A stretch of DNA of 64,000 nucleotides from Xanthomarina spongicola (GCF_003148645.1 NZ_QGGP01000005.1:120751-184750), one strand, 5' to 3'. Numbered from the stretch's first letter, positions 28,031 to 36,990 are shown. The notes: generated by a model from the letters alone, not told the origin. Numbers and translations are program-made.

Positions 28031-28684
28031 TTAATTGTTAATTATAGGATTGGAATTGATAATGGTTGGTTCGTTTTCGTTAGTTTTAACTTTTCTTTTA
28101 GAACCTCCAAAATAGAAATTAAAACCTATTGCCATTCTCCAGTACACATCATTAGCGTCGCCAAAAACTTTACCATCTAGATTGTCGCTAAAAATATAAT
28201 TATAGTCTGAAAATAATGTTACTCCAATATTATCAGTAAATATATATTCAACCCCTACTCCTCCTTGAATTTTTGCATCTGACTGTTCAAAATAATTAGC
28301 AGCATTTAATCCTCCTCCCACATATGCAAAAGGCGAAAATCTTTTATGTGGAAAAATAAGCCCCTCAAAATTGACATCAAAAGACATGAAGCCATCGTTT
28401 GTTACATCTTTGTAGGCTAAATTAAACTTATTGTAACTTACATTTATATTCAAATGAGGAGTTATGTATCTTTTATAACCCAAATGCATGTAAAATTCGA
28501 ACATTGGATCTGAATAATCTCCATTTGGCACTGCAGTTCCAAAAACTACATCTACAACATTATCACCTCTGTATAAATAGAAATCTGATTTGGAATATTT
28601 GTGTTTTTGAGCAAAACCATTAAGAGCTATAAGCCCCATTATAATTGAAACAAAAAATTTGATATAAGTATTTTTTTTTACCAT
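28031..28684 (-). CDS. Outer-membrane beta-barrel protein
   Basis: 217-residue protein with a signal peptide (about 1-25, ending NGFAQ). An eight-strand OmpW/OmpX-like pattern follows: alternating hydrophobic strands, FAYVGGGLNAANYFEQSD, GGVGVEYIFTDNIGVTLFSDYNYIF and a terminal RMAIGFNFYFGG. A 20-residue Asn-rich tail (KVKTNENEPTIINSNPIINN) follows the barrel, which is unusual. The role is unknown. It is a single gene 40 bp upstream of purM on the same strand. Confidence 0.75.
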   Translation of the reverse strand: MVKKNTYIKFFVSIIMGLIALNGFAQKHKYSKSDFYLYRGDNVVDVVFGTAVPNGDYSDPMFEFYMHLGYKRYITPHLNINVSYNKFNLAYKDVTNDGFMSFDVNFEGLIFPHKRFSPFAYVGGGLNAANYFEQSDAKIQGGVGVEYIFTDNIGVTLFSDYNYIFSDNLDGKVFGDANDVYWRMAIGFNFYFGGSKRKVKTNENEPTIINSNPIINN

Positions 28685-28898
28685 TTTTAAATATAAACTC
28701 TATAAATATTCTTAATTATATTTTTTTTGAAATTTAACAATTAATCAATATCCTACACTTATCAATTCTATATTTATAGATAGATATATGTATAAAAAAA
28801 CACTAAATATATAGAATATTAAATTCATATAAATAGTGTTTAAATTACTTCTTAAATATAAAGAATCAACTTAATTTAAATAATTTCTAACTTTAAAA

Positions 28899-29033
28899 TT
28901 ATTTCTGTAAAATTGTTTGTTCCAATACAACCAAGTCTTGTTGTGTTTCATCTTTAACATCCTCATTATTTTTCTGAGAAAATATTAAAGTTGCAGCCAT
29001 AAGCATAAGAACACTTATTATGAGCCTTTTCAT
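28899..29033 (-). CDS. Tiny secreted peptide, unrecognised
   Basis: A 44-codon frame with an ATG at 29031-29033 and TAA at 28899-28901. It begins MKRLIISVLMLMAATLIFSQ, a classic signal peptide with a likely cut after SQ, then a 24-residue acidic mature part (KNNEDVKDETQQDLVVLEQT). It lies between glnA and the barrel gene in an otherwise empty stretch (28685-29160). No family is recognised and no promoter box was found. The good signal peptide and acidic remainder argue it is real. Confidence 0.5.
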   Translation of the reverse strand: MKRLIISVLMLMAATLIFSQKNNEDVKDETQQDLVVLEQTILQK

Positions 29034-29166
29034 GATAAATAAAATAATTGATTAATAGCAATGCTAAAATACTAAAAAGCCACCTGATTAATTAATCAAA
29101 AATTACTTTTTCGTTGATTTACAAATTAAATCAGATAAACGACATTCTACTTTATTTAAGATAAAA

Positions 29167-29189
29167 AAGTCCTGTTTAAAACAGGACTT
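29167..29189 (-). terminator. Intrinsic terminator after glnA
   Basis: AAGTCCTGT / ACAGGACTT with a five-base loop. On the minus strand it is followed by a T-run (TTTTTTAT), just after the glnA stop. Confidence 0.85.
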
Positions 29190-29214
29190 AAAAATTATTT
29201 AATTACAGATAAAT

Positions 29215-31401
29215 TTATTTAGTAAAAAGTAGTTCTCTGTATTTTGTTAAAGGCCATAGCTCATCGTCAACCAATAACTCCAATTTATCACAATGGTATC
29301 TAATCTCGTCGAAAAATGGTTTTACTAAATTACAATACGCATGTGCTTTTAATTCAAGATCGCTTAAATTATTGGCTTTTTTTCTTTCGTTAGTCATTTT
29401 GGTTACATTCGAATTTATAGACTCAATATGACCTGAAATTTCTTCAATTAAAGCCATTTGTTCTTTTGCTAATTTCTTAAATCCAGTACCATAAATTTCT
29501 TTTAAACCTTTAACATTTTCTATTAATATATTTTGATATCTCACAGCTGTAGGAACTATGTGATTTCTAGCAATATCGCCCAATACACGACCTTCAATTT
29601 GAATGTGCAGCACATACTCTTCCACTTCAATTTCGTAACGTGAAACAGATTCTACTTTATTCATAACGTTCATATCTTCAAATAGCTTAATAGCCTTTTT
29701 AGATACTTTTGCCTTTAATGCTTCAGGCGTAGTTTTAAAGTTACTTAAACCACGTTTTTTGGCTTCAATTTCCCATGCTTGTCCATAACCATTCCCTTCA
29801 AATAAAATATTTTTGGATTTTTTAATATACTCTCTTAATATATTAAAAATCGCTTCGTCTTTCTTTAAACTTTTATTATCAATTAAAACATCAACTTCCT
29901 TCTTAAACTCAATTAACTGATTTGCAACTATGGTGTTTAAAACCGTCATAGGATTTGCACAGTTTGCTGTAGATCCAACTGCTCTAAATTCGAATTTATT
30001 ACCTGTAAAGGCAAAAGGAGACGTTCTGTTTCTATCTGTATTATCTAATAAAATTTCAGGTATTTTACCAACAACGTTTAACTTAAGGTCTGTTTTTTCT
30101 TCTGGAGATAATTTTCCGTTTGTAACGTTTTGTAACTCGTCCAAAACACTTGTTAGTTGCTCACCAATAAATACCGAAATGATAGCTGGAGGCGCTTCGT
30201 TTGCTCCTAATCGATGATCGTTACTAGCAGAAGCAATAGATGCTCTTACCAATTCTTCATTATCGTGAACAGCTTTGATTGTATTTATGAAAAAAGTTAA
30301 AAACTGCAGATTACTCATTGGTGTTTTTCCAGGACCTAATAAATTAACTCCTGTATTAGTACTTAAACTCCAGTTGTTATGTTTTCCAGAACCATTTACC
30401 CCTTTAAAAGGCTTCTCATGAAATAATACTTTAAAATCATGACGTTCTGCTACTTTATCCATAACATCCATTAATAAGGAGTTGTGGTCTACTGCTAAAT
30501 TAGCTTCATCATAAACTGGAGCCAACTCAAATTGATTTGGAGCTACTTCATTATGTCTAGTTTTTACTGGAATACCTAGCAACATACATTCTGTTTCTAA
30601 ATCACGCATATATTGCATGGCTCTATTTGGAATAGTTCCAAAATAATGATCGTCTAATTGCTGTCCTTTAGCAGAAGAATGACCCAATAAAGTTCTTCCT
30701 GTTAATTGAATATCTGGCCTTGAAGCTGCCAAGCCTCTATCTATTAAAAAATATTCTTGCTCCCAACCTAAAGAAGCGTTTACTTTCTTAACATTTTTAT
30801 CAAAATACTTACATACATCCACAGCAGCAGTATCTATGGCTTGCAATGCACGCAATAAAGGCGTTTTGTAATCTAAAGCCTCACCTGTATAAGACACAAA
30901 AACTGTTGGAATACATAAAGTCGTGCCATAAACAAAGGCAGGAGAAGTAGGATCCCAAGCTGTATAACCACGAGCTTCAAAAGTATTTCTAATACCACCA
31001 TTTGGAAAACTAGAAGCATCAGGTTCTTGTTGCACTAATTGTCCACCACCAAATTTCTCTATTGCTCGACCATTACCTATTGGCTCAAAAAACGCATCAT
31101 GCTTTTCGGCAGTAGAGCCAGTTAATGGCTGAAACCAATGTGTATAATGTGTAACTCCTTTAGAAATAGCCCATTCTTTCATTCCTGTTGAAATATGATC
31201 TGCTACTCCTCTATCTATTTTCGACCCATTTTGAATAGCATCCATAACACTATTAAATGCTTCTTTTGTTAAATACTGACGCATTTCATCTTCGTTAAAA
31301 ACATTTCTTCCGAAAATAGCTGAACGACGTTCTTTTTCTTCTATTTTAATGGGCTTTCTATTAAGCGATTTCTTAATAGCGTAAAATCTTAAAGTTGACA
31401 T
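29215..31401 (-). CDS. glnA: Type III glutamine synthetase
   Basis: 728-residue GSIII making glutamine from glutamate and ammonia with ATP. The N-terminal RSAIFGRNVFNEDEMRQYL and THWFQPLTGSTAEKHDAFFE blocks, GWEQEYFLID, VKTRHNEVAPNQFELAP and KGVNGSGKHNNWSL are type III marks, and the length fits this class and not GSI/GSII. It is the main nitrogen-assimilation enzyme here; no glutamate synthase is in the window. It is monocistronic, with a -7 box upstream and a terminator downstream. Confidence 0.95.
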   Translation of the reverse strand: MSTLRFYAIKKSLNRKPIKIEEKERRSAIFGRNVFNEDEMRQYLTKEAFNSVMDAIQNGSKIDRGVADHISTGMKEWAISKGVTHYTHWFQPLTGSTAEKHDAFFEPIGNGRAIEKFGGGQLVQQEPDASSFPNGGIRNTFEARGYTAWDPTSPAFVYGTTLCIPTVFVSYTGEALDYKTPLLRALQAIDTAAVDVCKYFDKNVKKVNASLGWEQEYFLIDRGLAASRPDIQLTGRTLLGHSSAKGQQLDDHYFGTIPNRAMQYMRDLETECMLLGIPVKTRHNEVAPNQFELAPVYDEANLAVDHNSLLMDVMDKVAERHDFKVLFHEKPFKGVNGSGKHNNWSLSTNTGVNLLGPGKTPMSNLQFLTFFINTIKAVHDNEELVRASIASASNDHRLGANEAPPAIISVFIGEQLTSVLDELQNVTNGKLSPEEKTDLKLNVVGKIPEILLDNTDRNRTSPFAFTGNKFEFRAVGSTANCANPMTVLNTIVANQLIEFKKEVDVLIDNKSLKKDEAIFNILREYIKKSKNILFEGNGYGQAWEIEAKKRGLSNFKTTPEALKAKVSKKAIKLFEDMNVMNKVESVSRYEIEVEEYVLHIQIEGRVLGDIARNHIVPTAVRYQNILIENVKGLKEIYGTGFKKLAKEQMALIEEISGHIESINSNVTKMTNERKKANNLSDLELKAHAYCNLVKPFFDEIRYHCDKLELLVDDELWPLTKYRELLFTK

Positions 31402-31432
31402 AATTTGCTTGTTAGTTGTAAATATTTTAGGG

Positions 31433-31440
31433 CAAATTTA
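31433..31440 (-). promoter_or_regulatory. -7 box for glnA
   Basis: TAAATTTG on the minus strand, an exact TAnnTTTG match, 32 bp before the glnA ATG. Confidence 0.5.
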
Positions 31441-31466
31441 TAAAAATTATTAATTAAGACATAAAT

Positions 31467-31488
31467 AACCCCTATTTTTTTAGGGGTC
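31467..31488 (-). terminator. Probable terminator after the Ca/Na exchanger gene
   Basis: ACCCCTA / TAGGGGT around a T6 centre, 36 bp after the exchanger stop. The tail on the minus strand is TATTTATG, so it is moderate in strength. Confidence 0.45.
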
Positions 31489-31523
31489 AGCTATAAAAAA
31501 ATAATATTTAATTATCTTATACC

Positions 31524-32477
31524 CTACTTTTCACTAAGAAATGCAAAAATAATAAACATTGAATAAGCTGTAAGAATCACAAATCCTTTAAGTCTACCTA
31601 TTTCGAATTTTTTTGGCAACAACATAAATGGAATAAGAATAAAAGCAAAACCTAACATCCAGAAGATATCATTTGATAAAATTTGAGGATTATCTAGTTT
31701 TATAGGATGCACCATTGCAGTAAGCCCCAAAACAGAAGCAATATTGAAAATATTTGAACCTATTAAATTTCCTAAGGAAATTGCTTTTTCCTGTTTCAAA
31801 GCTGCAATAACTGAAGCAGCCAATTCTGGAACACTTGTACCAATAGCTACCATAGTTACAGAAATAACACGTTCGCTAACACCAAATGATGTAGCCATTT
31901 CTTTTGCTCCTTGAACTAACCATTCACTTCCAAAATAAAGCGAAAAACCTCCTATTAGCAACCAAAGAATTAGTTTAAAATTTGATGTTTTTTGTAAGGA
32001 ATCATCTACTTCTTCAATAGACTCTACATTTTTGTTTTTCGATCTCTTTATTAAAACATATAAGAAAACTATAAGTGATAGAAATAAAAGTAATCCCTCT
32101 TTAAAATCTAGAATATTACCACTTTTTAGAAGAAAGTATAATGCTATAGACAAAAGCATCATCATTGGCCAATTAAGTTTATAAAAGTCTTCACTAATAG
32201 TTAAAGGCGTAATAATAGCTGTTAATCCTAATACCAAACCAATATTAGCAATATTAGACCCAATAACATTTCCTAAGGCTATATCTGGAGAGCCATCTAA
32301 TGCAGCTTGTAAACTAACTAAAAGTTCTGGAGCAGAAGTTGCAAAAGACACAACTGTCATTCCTATAACTAGCTTTGAGATGTTAAATTTAAAAGACAAA
32401 GAAACTGAAGCTCGAACTAAAAACTCTCCTCCAACAACTAATAAGATTAATCCTAAAACAACCCAAATCAAACTCAT
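31524..32477 (-). CDS. CaCA-family calcium/sodium antiporter (YrbG-like)
   Basis: 317-residue inner-membrane exchanger with about ten transmembrane segments built from two inverted halves. Each half has an alpha-repeat: SAPELLVSLQAAL with GNVIGSNIANIGLVLGLTA in the first, and SVPELAASVIAAL with GNLIGSNIFNIASVLGLTA in the second. These carry the ion-binding acidic residues. A basic and acidic cytoplasmic loop (KRSKNKNVESIEEVDDS) links the halves. It is divergent from blaI, and two palindromic operator candidates lie in the shared region, so calcium or sodium handling may be under BlaI control. Confidence 0.9.
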   Translation of the reverse strand: MSLIWVVLGLILLVVGGEFLVRASVSLSFKFNISKLVIGMTVVSFATSAPELLVSLQAALDGSPDIALGNVIGSNIANIGLVLGLTAIITPLTISEDFYKLNWPMMMLLSIALYFLLKSGNILDFKEGLLLFLSLIVFLYVLIKRSKNKNVESIEEVDDSLQKTSNFKLILWLLIGGFSLYFGSEWLVQGAKEMATSFGVSERVISVTMVAIGTSVPELAASVIAALKQEKAISLGNLIGSNIFNIASVLGLTAMVHPIKLDNPQILSNDIFWMLGFAFILIPFMLLPKKFEIGRLKGFVILTAYSMFIIFAFLSEK

Positions 32478-32545
32478 AAACTAAATTTTTGGCGAAGATA
32501 ACATTTCCTATGAAAAGTTAACGAAAACTAAAAATTTCGTTAAAT

Positions 32546-32561
32546 AACTATATTGATAGTT
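32546..32561. promoter_or_regulatory. Palindrome 1, candidate BlaI operator
   Basis: Perfect dyad AACTAT-ATTG-ATAGTT between the divergent exchanger and blaI genes. BlaI/MecI dimers bind short dyads of this kind in their own promoters. It contains the same core ACTA/TAGT as palindrome 2. Confidence 0.5.
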
Positions 32562-32563
32562 GT

Positions 32564-32583
32564 ATAACTACAAAAATAGTTAT
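32564..32583. promoter_or_regulatory. Palindrome 2, candidate BlaI operator
   Basis: Perfect dyad ATAACTA-N6-TAGTTAT. It overlaps a minus-strand -7 box (32571-32578) and abuts the plus-strand -7 box (32583-32590), so a bound repressor would block both divergent promoters. Confidence 0.55.
32571..32578 (-). promoter_or_regulatory. -7 box reading toward the exchanger gene
   Basis: TATTTTTG on the minus strand, an exact TAnnTTTG match inside palindrome 2, 94 bp before the exchanger ATG. Confidence 0.4.
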
Positions 32584-32590
32584 ATGTTTG
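32583..32590 (+). promoter_or_regulatory. -7 box for blaI-M56
   Basis: TATGTTTG, an exact TAnnTTTG match, 20 bp before the blaI ATG and directly adjacent to palindrome 2. Confidence 0.5.
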
Positions 32591-32609
32591 AATTATAAAA
32601 AAAATTATC

Positions 32610-32969
32610 ATGCAAAAGCTAACAAATAAGGAAGAAGAAATTATGCATATTTTATGGAAGCTAGAAAAAGCATTTGTTAAAGATGTGCTTGCTGAAATAA
32701 GAGAAGACAAACCACACTATAATACACTTTCAACTATTATTAGAAATCTGGAAGAAAAGGGCTATGTTGGTTACCATGCATATGGTAAAACGCATCAATA
32801 TTTTCCAATTATTACAAAAGAAGCTTATAAAGAACGCTTTATGAATAGAGCAATAGACAACTATTTTAATAGCTCTTATAAAAATGTTGTTTCCTTTTTT
32901 GCTAAAGAAGAAAAGATAAGTGTTGAAGATTTAAAAGAAATAATAGCTCTAATTGAAAACAAAAAATAA
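32610..32969 (+). CDS. BlaI/MecI/CopY-family repressor
   Basis: 119-residue winged-helix repressor. LTNKEEEIMHILWKLEKAFV and YNTLSTIIRNLEEKGYVGY form the DNA-binding domain, and the C-terminal helices (SYKNVVSFFAKEEKISVEDL) would dimerise. It is followed after 2 bp by an M56 receptor-protease gene, the usual BlaI-BlaR1 pairing. It is likely autoregulated through the two palindromes upstream. No beta-lactamase gene is nearby, so the regulated process is probably envelope or ion stress and not drug resistance. Confidence 0.93.
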   Translation: MQKLTNKEEEIMHILWKLEKAFVKDVLAEIREDKPHYNTLSTIIRNLEEKGYVGYHAYGKTHQYFPIITKEAYKERFMNRAIDNYFNSSYKNVVSFFAKEEKISVEDLKEIIALIENKK

Positions 32970-32971
32970 TT

Positions 32972-34783
32972 ATGGAATATTTTATTAAAGCTTCAGCTGT
33001 ATTAGGTATATTTTATATTTGTTACAAGCTTTTTTTACAAAGAGAAACATTTTTTAATTCGAATAGATGGTTTTTATTAGCTGGTTTGACAATTGCTTCT
33101 GTACTTCCCTTATTGGTTATTCCTATATATGTTGAATATTCTGCTATTGCAATACCAAACACCTTATTAACGGATAGTACATTAACCCAGAGTACAAATA
33201 GCGAAATTTCATTTTTACAGATAGCAACATGGATATACACCATTGGTTTCATTTTCTTTTTAGGAAAGTTATCTATTGAATTTACTTCCTTATTTACATT
33301 ATTAAAGAATAATAATTATAAGAAAGAAGATGGTTTTATATATATAGAAACTAACAACAATGTACCTCCGTTTTCTTTCTTTAATTGGATAGTATATAAC
33401 CCAACACAATTTCATGAACAGGAATTAATTCATATTATCAATCATGAAAAAGTACACGCTAGACAATATCATTCTATAGATGTCATTTTCTCTCAAATTA
33501 GTTGTGTTGTGTTTTGGTTTAATCCGTTTTGCTGGTTGTATAAAAAAGAATTACAACAAAATCTAGAGTTTATTGCAGATTACAAAGCTCAAAATATCTC
33601 TAATTGTGAAAAAAGCTACCAACGCTTATTGCTTAAAGCAAGCATACCAAATCATCAATTGCTGATAACAAATAATTTTTATAATTCATTAATCAAAAAA
33701 CGAATCGTTATGTTACACAAATCAAAATCGAACAAATTAAATGCATGGAAGTTTACTTTAGTCCTTCCATTATTAGGGCTGTTTTTAATGAGCTTTAACA
33801 CTAAAGAAGTATATATCAATACTTCAAACCCTATAAATACTGATACTTCTGAAAATATTATCACTAACAATTTAACTGACATTGAAGTAGTAATTATTAC
33901 AAAAGATTTTAGTGATGCAGAATTAGAGAAAGTAAAAAACAACCTTTTAAAAGATGGGTTAACTATTAAATTTAATGGTGTTAAACGAAATGCTTCTGGC
34001 GAAATAATTGCCATAAAAATAGATGTAGAATCTAAAGAATCTAGTGCTAATTATAACACAAATGGAGACGAGCCTATCTCACCAATAAAAATCAGCTTCA
34101 ATAAAGATGGAAACAATATTTCCATTGGAAGTGCTTCAATTGCATCTAGCAAACATGCTATGACATTTATTTCGGAAGATGGTCATCCTCATAAAATAAA
34201 ATCTCACGGAAATAATAAACATGTTTATGTTATTTCTTCTGATGACCATAACTCAGATGAAGATATTGAAATAGAATCTGATGGAGAAATGATTTTTATT
34301 AGTGAAGATGGTGAAGTACATACGATAACTGATGGAGATCAAAATATTGAAATTATTACTATTTCTGAAGGTGAAGATGGAGAAGAGTTAATTTATAAAA
34401 CTAAGGGTAACGCTAAATCTAAAAATGTTTGGGTTACTAAAGAAGACATCTCAGATGGTCAAAAAGAAAAGACTTATGAAGTGAAAATTATTTCTTCAGA
34501 TGGAAATGATGAAGACATTCATTTTACAACAAACGATTCAGATACGAAGCACAAAATAAATGTTTTTAAAATGAATAAAAATGGAGGAAGTTCTACTTTT
34601 TCTAGTGATGCTTCAGGAAACGCTTTAATTTATATAGATGGAAAAGAGGCTACAAAAGAGCAAATGGATAAATTAAATGCAGATTTAATTGCAGCAGTTG
34701 AAGTTTTTAAAGGCGAAAAAGCTGTAAAAAAATATGGCGAAAAAGCTAAAGATGGTGTAATAGTTATTACTACCAAAAAGTAA
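32972..34783 (+). CDS. M56 (BlaR1-like) membrane metallopeptidase with acidic repeats and TonB-plug-like tail
   Basis: 603-residue sensor/antirepressor. Three N-terminal membrane segments (about 3-22, 33-54 and 81-102) precede the zinc-protease motif HEKVH (158-162), and a further membrane segment is at about 258-276. Beyond it is a large extracytoplasmic part. Residues about 398-540 repeat a motif like ISEDG-x-H-x-I and are rich in Asp and Glu. The last 50 residues (LIYIDGKEATKEQMD..., ending GVIVITTKK) resemble a TonB-receptor plug fragment, as seen in many Bacteroidota M56 proteins. It is paired with BlaI, which it would cleave on sensing a signal. The acidic repeats could bind cations, notable beside the divergent Ca/Na exchanger; this is inference. 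Confidence 0.88.
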   Translation: MEYFIKASAVLGIFYICYKLFLQRETFFNSNRWFLLAGLTIASVLPLLVIPIYVEYSAIAIPNTLLTDSTLTQSTNSEISFLQIATWIYTIGFIFFLGKLSIEFTSLFTLLKNNNYKKEDGFIYIETNNNVPPFSFFNWIVYNPTQFHEQELIHIINHEKVHARQYHSIDVIFSQISCVVFWFNPFCWLYKKELQQNLEFIADYKAQNISNCEKSYQRLLLKASIPNHQLLITNNFYNSLIKKRIVMLHKSKSNKLNAWKFTLVLPLLGLFLMSFNTKEVYINTSNPINTDTSENIITNNLTDIEVVIITKDFSDAELEKVKNNLLKDGLTIKFNGVKRNASGEIIAIKIDVESKESSANYNTNGDEPISPIKISFNKDGNNISIGSASIASSKHAMTFISEDGHPHKIKSHGNNKHVYVISSDDHNSDEDIEIESDGEMIFISEDGEVHTITDGDQNIEIITISEGEDGEELIYKTKGNAKSKNVWVTKEDISDGQKEKTYEVKIISSDGNDEDIHFTTNDSDTKHKINVFKMNKNGGSSTFSSDASGNALIYIDGKEATKEQMDKLNADLIAAVEVFKGEKAVKKYGEKAKDGVIVITTKK

Positions 34784-34804
34784 ACATTATATTAAAAAAA
34801 AGAG

Positions 34805-34930
34805 GCTGTCTAAAAAGTAATATTTAAAATCGTCATTCTGAATTTATTTCAGAATCTCTAAAACTATTTATAGTTTATTATAAGAACCTGAAACAAGTTT
34901 AGGTTGACGAAAGTTTACTTTTTAGACAGC
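34805..34930. repeat. 126-bp long-inverted-repeat element, also a likely terminator
   Basis: Perfect 16-bp terminal arms GCTGTCTAAAAAGTAA and TTACTTTTTAGACAGC enclose smaller nested hairpins: TTCTGAA/TTCAGAA near 34836-34852, CCTGAAAC/GTTTAGG near 34887-34904, and CGTCA/TGACG. It is flanked by an A-run and a T-run. It lies between convergent M56 and nuclease genes. The structure resembles intergenic palindromic repeat units common in flavobacterial genomes; no transposase is present. Confidence 0.65.
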
Positions 34931-34950
34931 TTTTTATATTCTTTTAACTC

Positions 34951-36900
34951 TTAATTAATCAAAATCTTTTTAATTACTGACCTGTTCTCAGAGGTAATTT
35001 TTACAAGATATAATCCACTAGTATAATTTAAATCTATAAACGAATTACTGTCAATTACTTGAGACATCAACTGTCTACCATCAACTGAAAAAACTTCTAT
35101 TTTGGTTTCTGTATTAATGCCTTTAATAAAAAGTCTACCACTTGTTGGATTTGGATACAGACTCACTCTTAATTCCTGAGCTTCTTCAACACTAAGATTC
35201 TGTTCCCAAGTTTCACCTACCATATCTCCCCAAATATATTCAATTAAATCTGGCTGATCGATAAACGGATTTCTATTAAACTGCCAATTGTAAATAATGT
35301 TATTTCTGTTCATTTCATAATCGTCTGGTGGATCATTTCTATGCCAATCAAGTAAGGTTTGTAAATCTCCAAACTGTCCAACCATCCCATCAGGAAAACC
35401 GTTTACAATTTCTAATCCATTATATCTTACAGCTAAATAAAATACACCTCTTGCTACATCTCCTTTAAAACCACCTAAAGTCCCTGAAGGCCCATTATAC
35501 TCACCATAAAACTGATTACCACGACTACTGTTTTCTGGTCCATCTACAGCTCTTAACGCATGTGCATCGGAATTTCCATGGCGTAAAGAATCTGCTTTAG
35601 TTGTCCAAAACACATCTACACCATCTGCAATTTCGTCTTCTTCAATACTATAATATCCAGCACGTGATCTAGGAAAAGTATGTTCTCTATTCCAAGTTCC
35701 AGTATTTACAGAAGTTGTTTGGAAATCTAATTTAGCACGACCTTGTTCTAAATACACCAACCAGACTTGATTGCTATTTTCAGGATTCTGGTCTGCTTCT
35801 TTTAAAATTTCGATACAATCTGTATATGTTTGAGCTCTTACCACATTTGGATCTGCTATAATATTTTGCAAAGCTTGACGCAAAGCTACATCTGCAAAAC
35901 CATCCAAGCTATTATAATATCCATCTGGTTGCGTGCTAGACACTATACCAAAAGTTGAATTTATTGGTGTACCGAAAGCAGCCATTGTAAAATCGTTATC
36001 AACCACTCGAAGTTTTAAGAAGTTATTATTTGGCACAAAAGGCCATTGTAAATTAGAAAACTTAATAAGTGGCTCCTCATCCCCTTCATCTAAAGTATCA
36101 TCTATTAAAGTAATGGTTGTAGAAACGGTATTTTGACCTGATGGAATTGTAATAGTTGTATTTCCAGTAAAATCGTCTGTTGTAAAACCATAATTATCTA
36201 ATGTAAAACTAAATTCGAAATCGGAAGTAACATTTTGTTGTGCTGTAAAAACGATATCAAAAATAGCATCTTCATTATATTGGGTTTGCGAAGTAGAAAT
36301 AGTAATAGCATTAAAAATATCTCCACTACCATCATTCAATAATCTTGGTGTTGGCGTTCCAACAAAATAGCTACCATCGTTATTACGTTGAATAGAATTA
36401 ATATTATTACTGGAGCCTTCATTAATTTGTTCAGTAACACCTAGAAGAGCCATAAGTTCAGTATCATCTGCATCACTCGTATCATAAACTAAAGCATCAA
36501 TTAAATTTGTTTGAGTTGCTAATGTTCCTTCAGAAAAATCTGTTTCATCACCTAAATATATAGCTACTGCATCTGCTCCATTTTGAATCACGTTAGCTGC
36601 AATTAAATATTGTGGAAATGGCTCAACAGAATCGCTTCCAATTAAAAGTAACCCATTAGCATCTGTAGTAAAACCATCTAAATCTAAAGTAAAATAACTT
36701 GAATCTGCACCTGAGGTTGAACCATTAAAAAACACTAAAACATAGCCATTTAATGATGTGTTTGGCGTATCGGATTTTAACTCTACAAACTCTTTATCAT
36801 CAATACCTGGTGAATCGCAGTCTAGCTCATTAATAACAATTTGACCAATACATTGCCAAGACAAAGCTATTAGCATGATGCTAAAAATATATTTTTTCAT
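34951..36900 (-). CDS. Secreted endonuclease I family nuclease with lamin-tail-like, Calx-beta-like and T9SS sorting domains
   Basis: 649-residue exported nuclease. A signal peptide (about 1-20) is followed by a lamin-tail-like domain (20-190: IVINELDCDSPGIDDKEFVEL). Next come a Calx-beta-like domain (about 195-305, with DTLDEGDEEPLIKFS) and the endonuclease I domain (about 325-560), with the catalytic WNREHTFPRS (His407) and NSDAHALRAVDGPENSSRGN. It ends in a type A type IX secretion sorting tail (LYPNPTSGRLFIKG ... LVKITSENRSVIKKILIN). It would be secreted or attached to the cell surface and degrade extracellular DNA or RNA for nutrients or biofilm turnover. Single gene with its own -7 box. 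Confidence 0.92.
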   Translation of the reverse strand: MKKYIFSIMLIALSWQCIGQIVINELDCDSPGIDDKEFVELKSDTPNTSLNGYVLVFFNGSTSGADSSYFTLDLDGFTTDANGLLLIGSDSVEPFPQYLIAANVIQNGADAVAIYLGDETDFSEGTLATQTNLIDALVYDTSDADDTELMALLGVTEQINEGSSNNINSIQRNNDGSYFVGTPTPRLLNDGSGDIFNAITISTSQTQYNEDAIFDIVFTAQQNVTSDFEFSFTLDNYGFTTDDFTGNTTITIPSGQNTVSTTITLIDDTLDEGDEEPLIKFSNLQWPFVPNNNFLKLRVVDNDFTMAAFGTPINSTFGIVSSTQPDGYYNSLDGFADVALRQALQNIIADPNVVRAQTYTDCIEILKEADQNPENSNQVWLVYLEQGRAKLDFQTTSVNTGTWNREHTFPRSRAGYYSIEEDEIADGVDVFWTTKADSLRHGNSDAHALRAVDGPENSSRGNQFYGEYNGPSGTLGGFKGDVARGVFYLAVRYNGLEIVNGFPDGMVGQFGDLQTLLDWHRNDPPDDYEMNRNNIIYNWQFNRNPFIDQPDLIEYIWGDMVGETWEQNLSVEEAQELRVSLYPNPTSGRLFIKGINTETKIEVFSVDGRQLMSQVIDSNSFIDLNYTSGLYLVKITSENRSVIKKILIN

Positions 36901-36917
36901 TTTTAGGAGAATTTATG

Positions 36918-36925
36918 CAAATGTA
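36918..36925 (-). promoter_or_regulatory. -7 box for the endonuclease I gene
   Basis: TACATTTG on the minus strand, an exact TAnnTTTG match, 18 bp before the ATG. An identical octamer serves the divergent 50-residue gene at 36991. Confidence 0.5.
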
Positions 36926-36990
36926 AACATCTGTTTGTCAAAAAATTATTTTATGGTTTATTAAATTATTAATTTTAACATTAATAAAAC

